The position numbers and the translations under genes were made by a program. 7,408 nucleotides of DNA from an uncultured Candidatus Saccharibacteria bacterium (GTDB lineage: Bacteria; Patescibacteriota; Saccharimonadia; Saccharimonadales; UBA4665): contig CALKHY010000059.1 of the NCBI GenBank assembly GCA_937988795.1, positions 1-7,408 on the forward strand, given 5' to 3'. This document shows positions 5,200 through 7,408 of the stretch, piece by piece. The notes under the pieces are model-generated. The model did no database searches, was not told the origin of the DNA, and saw nothing but the letters and a program-made list of their open reading frames with translations. Position 1 is the stretch's first letter. Each line of letters opens with the position of its first letter.

Positions 5200-5618
5200 T
5201 GGAAAAGACGATGCTACTTCGCCCGCGCCTGAGCGAGAAGACCTTCAGCTTGGCCTCCAGCAGTGTCTACGTCTTTGACGTGCCGGCCGACGCCAACAAG
5301 CACACTGTTGCCAAGGCTGTCGCAGCCCAGTTTGGTGTGACTGTCGTCGACGTCAACATCCTCAACTGGAAGGGCAAGGCAAAGCGCACCATCCGCAAGG
5401 GTGGCCGCGCCGTCGCCGGCCAGCAGTCCGACCGCAAGAAGGCGTACGTCACCCTCAAGGAAGGCGAGAGCCTGCCGTTCTTTGAGGTAGAGGACAACGA
5501 GAAGAAGGAAGAAAAGAAGGCCGACGCCAAGGCTACTTCGGACGAGAAAGAAACAAAGGCAGAAACCAAGCCTCAGCGCCGCGGTTTCCTGCGACGCAAG
5601 AAGGGGGAGGAGAAATAA
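5199..5618 (+). CDS. rplW: Large subunit ribosomal protein L23 (uL23) with charged C-terminal extension
   Basis: L23 sits at the tunnel exit, where it docks trigger factor and SRP. The core (about residues 1-97) is typical: LLRPRLSEKTFSLAS, VYVFDVPADANKHTVAKAV, FGVTVVDVNILNWKGKAKR and a KKAYVTLKEGE end. Residues 98-139 form an unusual tail of about 42 residues. It is first Lys/Glu/Ala-rich and probably disordered or helical, then ends in a basic-aromatic patch (RRGFLRRKKGEEK). Most bacterial L23 proteins stop at about 95-100 residues. The tail is in the same frame with similar codons, and the L2 ribosome binding site overlaps its last codons, so it does not look like a frameshift. GGGAGGT at 5184-5190 precedes the ATG, which overlaps the L4 stop by one base. 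Confidence 0.97.
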   Translation: MEKTMLLRPRLSEKTFSLASSSVYVFDVPADANKHTVAKAVAAQFGVTVVDVNILNWKGKAKRTIRKGGRAVAGQQSDRKKAYVTLKEGESLPFFEVEDNEKKEEKKADAKATSDEKETKAETKPQRRGFLRRKKGEEK

Positions 5619-5621
5619 GAT

Positions 5622-6458
5622 ATGAGCATTCAACAATACAAGCCAACCACCCCAGCTCGCCGCGGTATGACCAGCCAGGACCGCGACCAGATTACGACCG
5701 ACAAGCCGCTGCGCTCGCTGCTGTTTCCTGTGCGGGCAAAAAGCGGCCGCAACAATCAGGGCCGCATCACCACCCGTCACAAGGGTGGCGGCGCCCGCCG
5801 CTTCTACCGCTTGATCGACTTCAAGCTGGCGAGCGGTACCACTGCTACCATCGAACACATCGAGTACGACCCTAACCGCAGCGCCCGCATTGCCCGTATC
5901 AAGGACGACAAGGGTCAGTATCACTACATCATCGCGGCCAAGGACATGTACGTTGGCCAGCAGATCGTGAGCGGTGAGGATGCTCCGGTCGAGAACGGCA
6001 ACCGTTTGCCGCTCAAGAATATTCCGGTCGGTAGTACCATTCACGCCATTGAGCTGTACCCAGGCCGCGGCGCCCAGATGGTACGCAGCGCCGGTGCCAG
6101 CGCGCAACTGGTTGCCAAGGAGGGCGACTACGGCCAGGTTCGTCTGCCGAGTGGTGAAATCCGCCTGGTTCGCCTGGAGTGCACCGCTTCCTTGGGCGTT
6201 GTCGGTAACGAACAGCACCAGAACGTCAAGATTGGTAAGGCTGGCCGCAAGCGCCACATGGGTGTCCGCCCGACCGTCCGTGGTGTTGTCCAGAACGCTG
6301 TCGACCACCCGCACGGTGGTGGTGATGGTGGTCGCCACCGCATGGCCAAACCGCCTCGCACCCCATGGGGTCAGAAGACACTGGGTTACAAGACCCGCAC
6401 ACGCAAGAGTACAGCCAAGATGATCGTTAAGAGCCGTCACGCGGCTAAGAGGAAGTAA
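5622..6458 (+). CDS. rplB: Large subunit ribosomal protein L2 (uL2)
   Basis: At 278 residues this is a standard bacterial L2, an RNA-binding 50S protein needed for subunit association and peptidyl transferase function. [12 protein letters not shown] (6-17), [16 protein letters not shown] (42-57) and the RNA-binding fold to about residue 200 are followed by the near-invariant C-terminal motif [10 protein letters not shown]...[11 protein letters not shown]. The functionally important histidine falls at residue 229, the same number as in E. coli. The usual [15 protein letters not shown] appears here as [15 protein letters not shown], with several substitutions around the conserved core. A strong purine-rich GGGGGAGGAG site at about 5603-5612 lies within the last codons of L23. 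The gap after L23 is only 3 nt, so translation is likely coupled. Confidence 0.98.
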   Translation: MSIQQYKPTTPARRGMTSQDRDQITTDKPLRSLLFPVRAKSGRNNQGRITTRHKGGGARRFYRLIDFKLASGTTATIEHIEYDPNRSARIARIKDDKGQYHYIIAAKDMYVGQQIVSGEDAPVENGNRLPLKNIPVGSTIHAIELYPGRGAQMVRSAGASAQLVAKEGDYGQVRLPSGEIRLVRLECTASLGVVGNEQHQNVKIGKAGRKRHMGVRPTVRGVVQNAVDHPHGGGDGGRHRMAKPPRTPWGQKTLGYKTRTRKSTAKMIVKSRHAAKRK

Positions 6459-6469
6459 GAGGTAAAGAG

Positions 6470-6745
6470 ATGAGTCGTTCACTGAAGAAAGGACCATTCA
6501 TCGACCCCAAGCTTGCTAAGAAAATAGCTGCGTTGGGGCCAGAGGATCGGACAATTATCAAGACTTGGGCTCGGGCAAGCGTTATCGCGCCGGAGTTCGT
6601 TGGCCGCACCATTGCGGTACACAACGGCCGTGTCCACGTGCCGGTGTTCATTACCGAAAACATGGTTGGCCACAAGCTTGGCGAATTTGCGCCGACCCGC
6701 AAGTTCCGCGGCCACGGCGGTAAGTTAGCGAAGGCGGGTAAGTAG
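6470..6745 (+). CDS. rpsS: Small subunit ribosomal protein S19 (uS19)
   Basis: This 91-residue protein matches S19 of the 30S head, which pairs with S13 and contacts the A-site tRNA and the bridge to the large subunit. It starts with the diagnostic [15 protein letters not shown]. It continues with [31 protein letters not shown] (in pieces) and ends [19 protein letters not shown], close to the family norm. A GAGGT site at 6459-6463 lies 6 nt before the ATG, in the 11-nt gap after L2, the widest gap between genes in this operon. A single base separates its TAG from the L22 start. Confidence 0.98.
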   Translation: MSRSLKKGPFIDPKLAKKIAALGPEDRTIIKTWARASVIAPEFVGRTIAVHNGRVHVPVFITENMVGHKLGEFAPTRKFRGHGGKLAKAGK

Positions 6746-6746
6746 T

Positions 6747-7121
6747 ATGGGTGCTTTAGCAATTTCCAAAGGTGTTCGCATTAGTCCGCGCAAGGTGAGT
6801 GTTGTTGCTGCGCTGGTTCGCGGTCGCACCGTGGCTGATGCTCTGACCATCCTGGAGCACACCCCTCGCCGCGCAGCGCTGCCGGTGCTCAAGACCATCA
6901 AGAGCGCTGCCGCCAACGCGGAGCACAATCACAACTACAAGCCGAACACGTTGTACATTACCGAAATTAGTGTTACCCCGGGTCCGCGCTACAAGCGCTA
7001 CCGCCCTGCGGCTCACGGCCGTGCATTGCCGTACCAGCACAAGACTTCGCACATCCGCGTAGTCGTTGACGGCGAGGTTCGTGCGCCTAAGCAAACTAAG
7101 ACCGAAAAGGAGGCTAAATAA
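6747..7121 (+). CDS. rplV: Large subunit ribosomal protein L22 (uL22)
   Basis: The 124-residue L22 contains the usual globular domain (ISPRKVSVVAALVRGRTVADAL, in pieces) and SAAANAEHNHNY. It then has the long beta-hairpin that forms the tunnel constriction: GPRYKRYRPAAHGRALPYQHKTSHI (in pieces), where most bacteria have KRxxPRAxGRAxxIxKRTSHI. The tip and following residues (PAAHGRALPYQHK) differ from the common sequence. Changes in this hairpin affect macrolide binding in other bacteria, but no phenotype can be inferred here. The C-terminus is a short Lys-rich tail (TKTEKEAK). The ATG lies one base after the S19 stop. Its own stop TAA overlaps the S3 ATG by one base. Confidence 0.97.
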   Translation: MGALAISKGVRISPRKVSVVAALVRGRTVADALTILEHTPRRAALPVLKTIKSAAANAEHNHNYKPNTLYITEISVTPGPRYKRYRPAAHGRALPYQHKTSHIRVVVDGEVRAPKQTKTEKEAK

Positions 7122-7408
7122 TGGGTCAGAAAGTCAATCCCATCAGCTTGCGCCTCCAGGTCAACAAAGACTGGCGCAGCAAATGGTTCGCCGGCAAGCG
7201 CGAGTATGCCAAATACCTCGCCCAGGACCTGGCAGTGCGCCGCCTGATTCAGGACAAACTAGGCAGCCGCGCTGCCATCAACAAGGTTGACATCGAGCGT
7301 TCGCCAAATCTCGTAACTGTCACCATCTCGACCGCTAAGGCTGGTGTTGTTATTGGCCGCGGTGGTTCTGGTGCAACCGAGCTGAAGGAAGCGATCGAGA
7401 AGATCTAC
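7121..7408 (+). CDS. rpsC: Small subunit ribosomal protein S3 (uS3), N-terminal part (3' end outside window)
   Basis: The first 96 codons are present and the frame is open at the right edge. The N-terminus reads MGQKVNPISLRLQVNKDW, the S3 signature, with Ser and Gln replacing the usual Gly residues of NPIGLRLG. A type II KH domain begins in the visible part. Its nucleic-acid binding loop is VVIGRGGSG, with the family GxxG pattern as GRGG. S3 sits at the mRNA entrance of the 30S subunit and contributes to mRNA unwinding. AAGGAGG at 7107-7113 lies 7 nt before the ATG, which overlaps the L22 stop by one base. Next expected in this cluster is L16. Confidence 0.97.
   Translation, partial: MGQKVNPISLRLQVNKDWRSKWFAGKREYAKYLAQDLAVRRLIQDKLGSRAAINKVDIERSPNLVTVTISTAKAGVVIGRGGSGATELKEAIEKIY

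Noticed and set aside
5214..6497. Long minus-strand open frame (about 427 codons) opposite L23, L2 and S19
   Set aside because: It is an antisense shadow caused by biased codon use in three certain ribosomal genes; its product is low-complexity and resembles no family.

Overview
The window looks like core chromosome from a small-genome bacterium using the standard bacterial code: no TGA falls inside any recognised gene. Tight packing, one-base TAATG overlaps between ribosomal genes, an S10-type ribosomal cluster whose leader is followed directly by L3 with no S10 gene, and short lineage-specific proteins suggest a Patescibacteria/CPR member, possibly Saccharibacteria. That placement is inference from gene layout and protein style, not a database match.

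Layout. Positions 1-1199 read forward: the end of a type 1 isopentenyl-diphosphate isomerase, a Maf-family nucleotide pyrophosphatase, and a small three-helix membrane protein of unknown role. A phosphoglycerate mutase (gpmA, 1196-1882) faces them on the minus strand, overlapping the membrane protein gene by 4 bases. Enolase (eno, from 1903) runs the other way from gpmA. The two starts are only 20 bp apart and share overlapping -10 elements, placed so that both mRNAs would have almost no 5' leader. The two enzymes catalyse consecutive steps, 3-phosphoglycerate to 2-phosphoglycerate to phosphoenolpyruvate, so the divergent promoter pairs one metabolic module.

Positions 3133-3521 are irregular. 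The end of enolase looks frameshifted, and a following small reading frame is split by an in-frame TAA. Positions 3522-3937 hold no convincing gene. They carry a good sigma70-type promoter (TTGACA at 3540) and a predicted leader of about 360 nt. Within it, 3597-3695 folds on paper into a compact three-way junction, followed by two further hairpins. I could not match it to a known RNA family, and it is the best candidate here for something undescribed.

From 3938 to the right edge is a forward ribosomal protein operon: L3, L4, L23, L2, S19, L22 and the first 96 codons of S3. Junctions range from 1-base overlaps to 11-nt gaps, with clear Shine-Dalgarno sites at several genes. L23 carries an unusual charged C-terminal tail. 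No mobile element, CRISPR array, tRNA or rRNA was seen.
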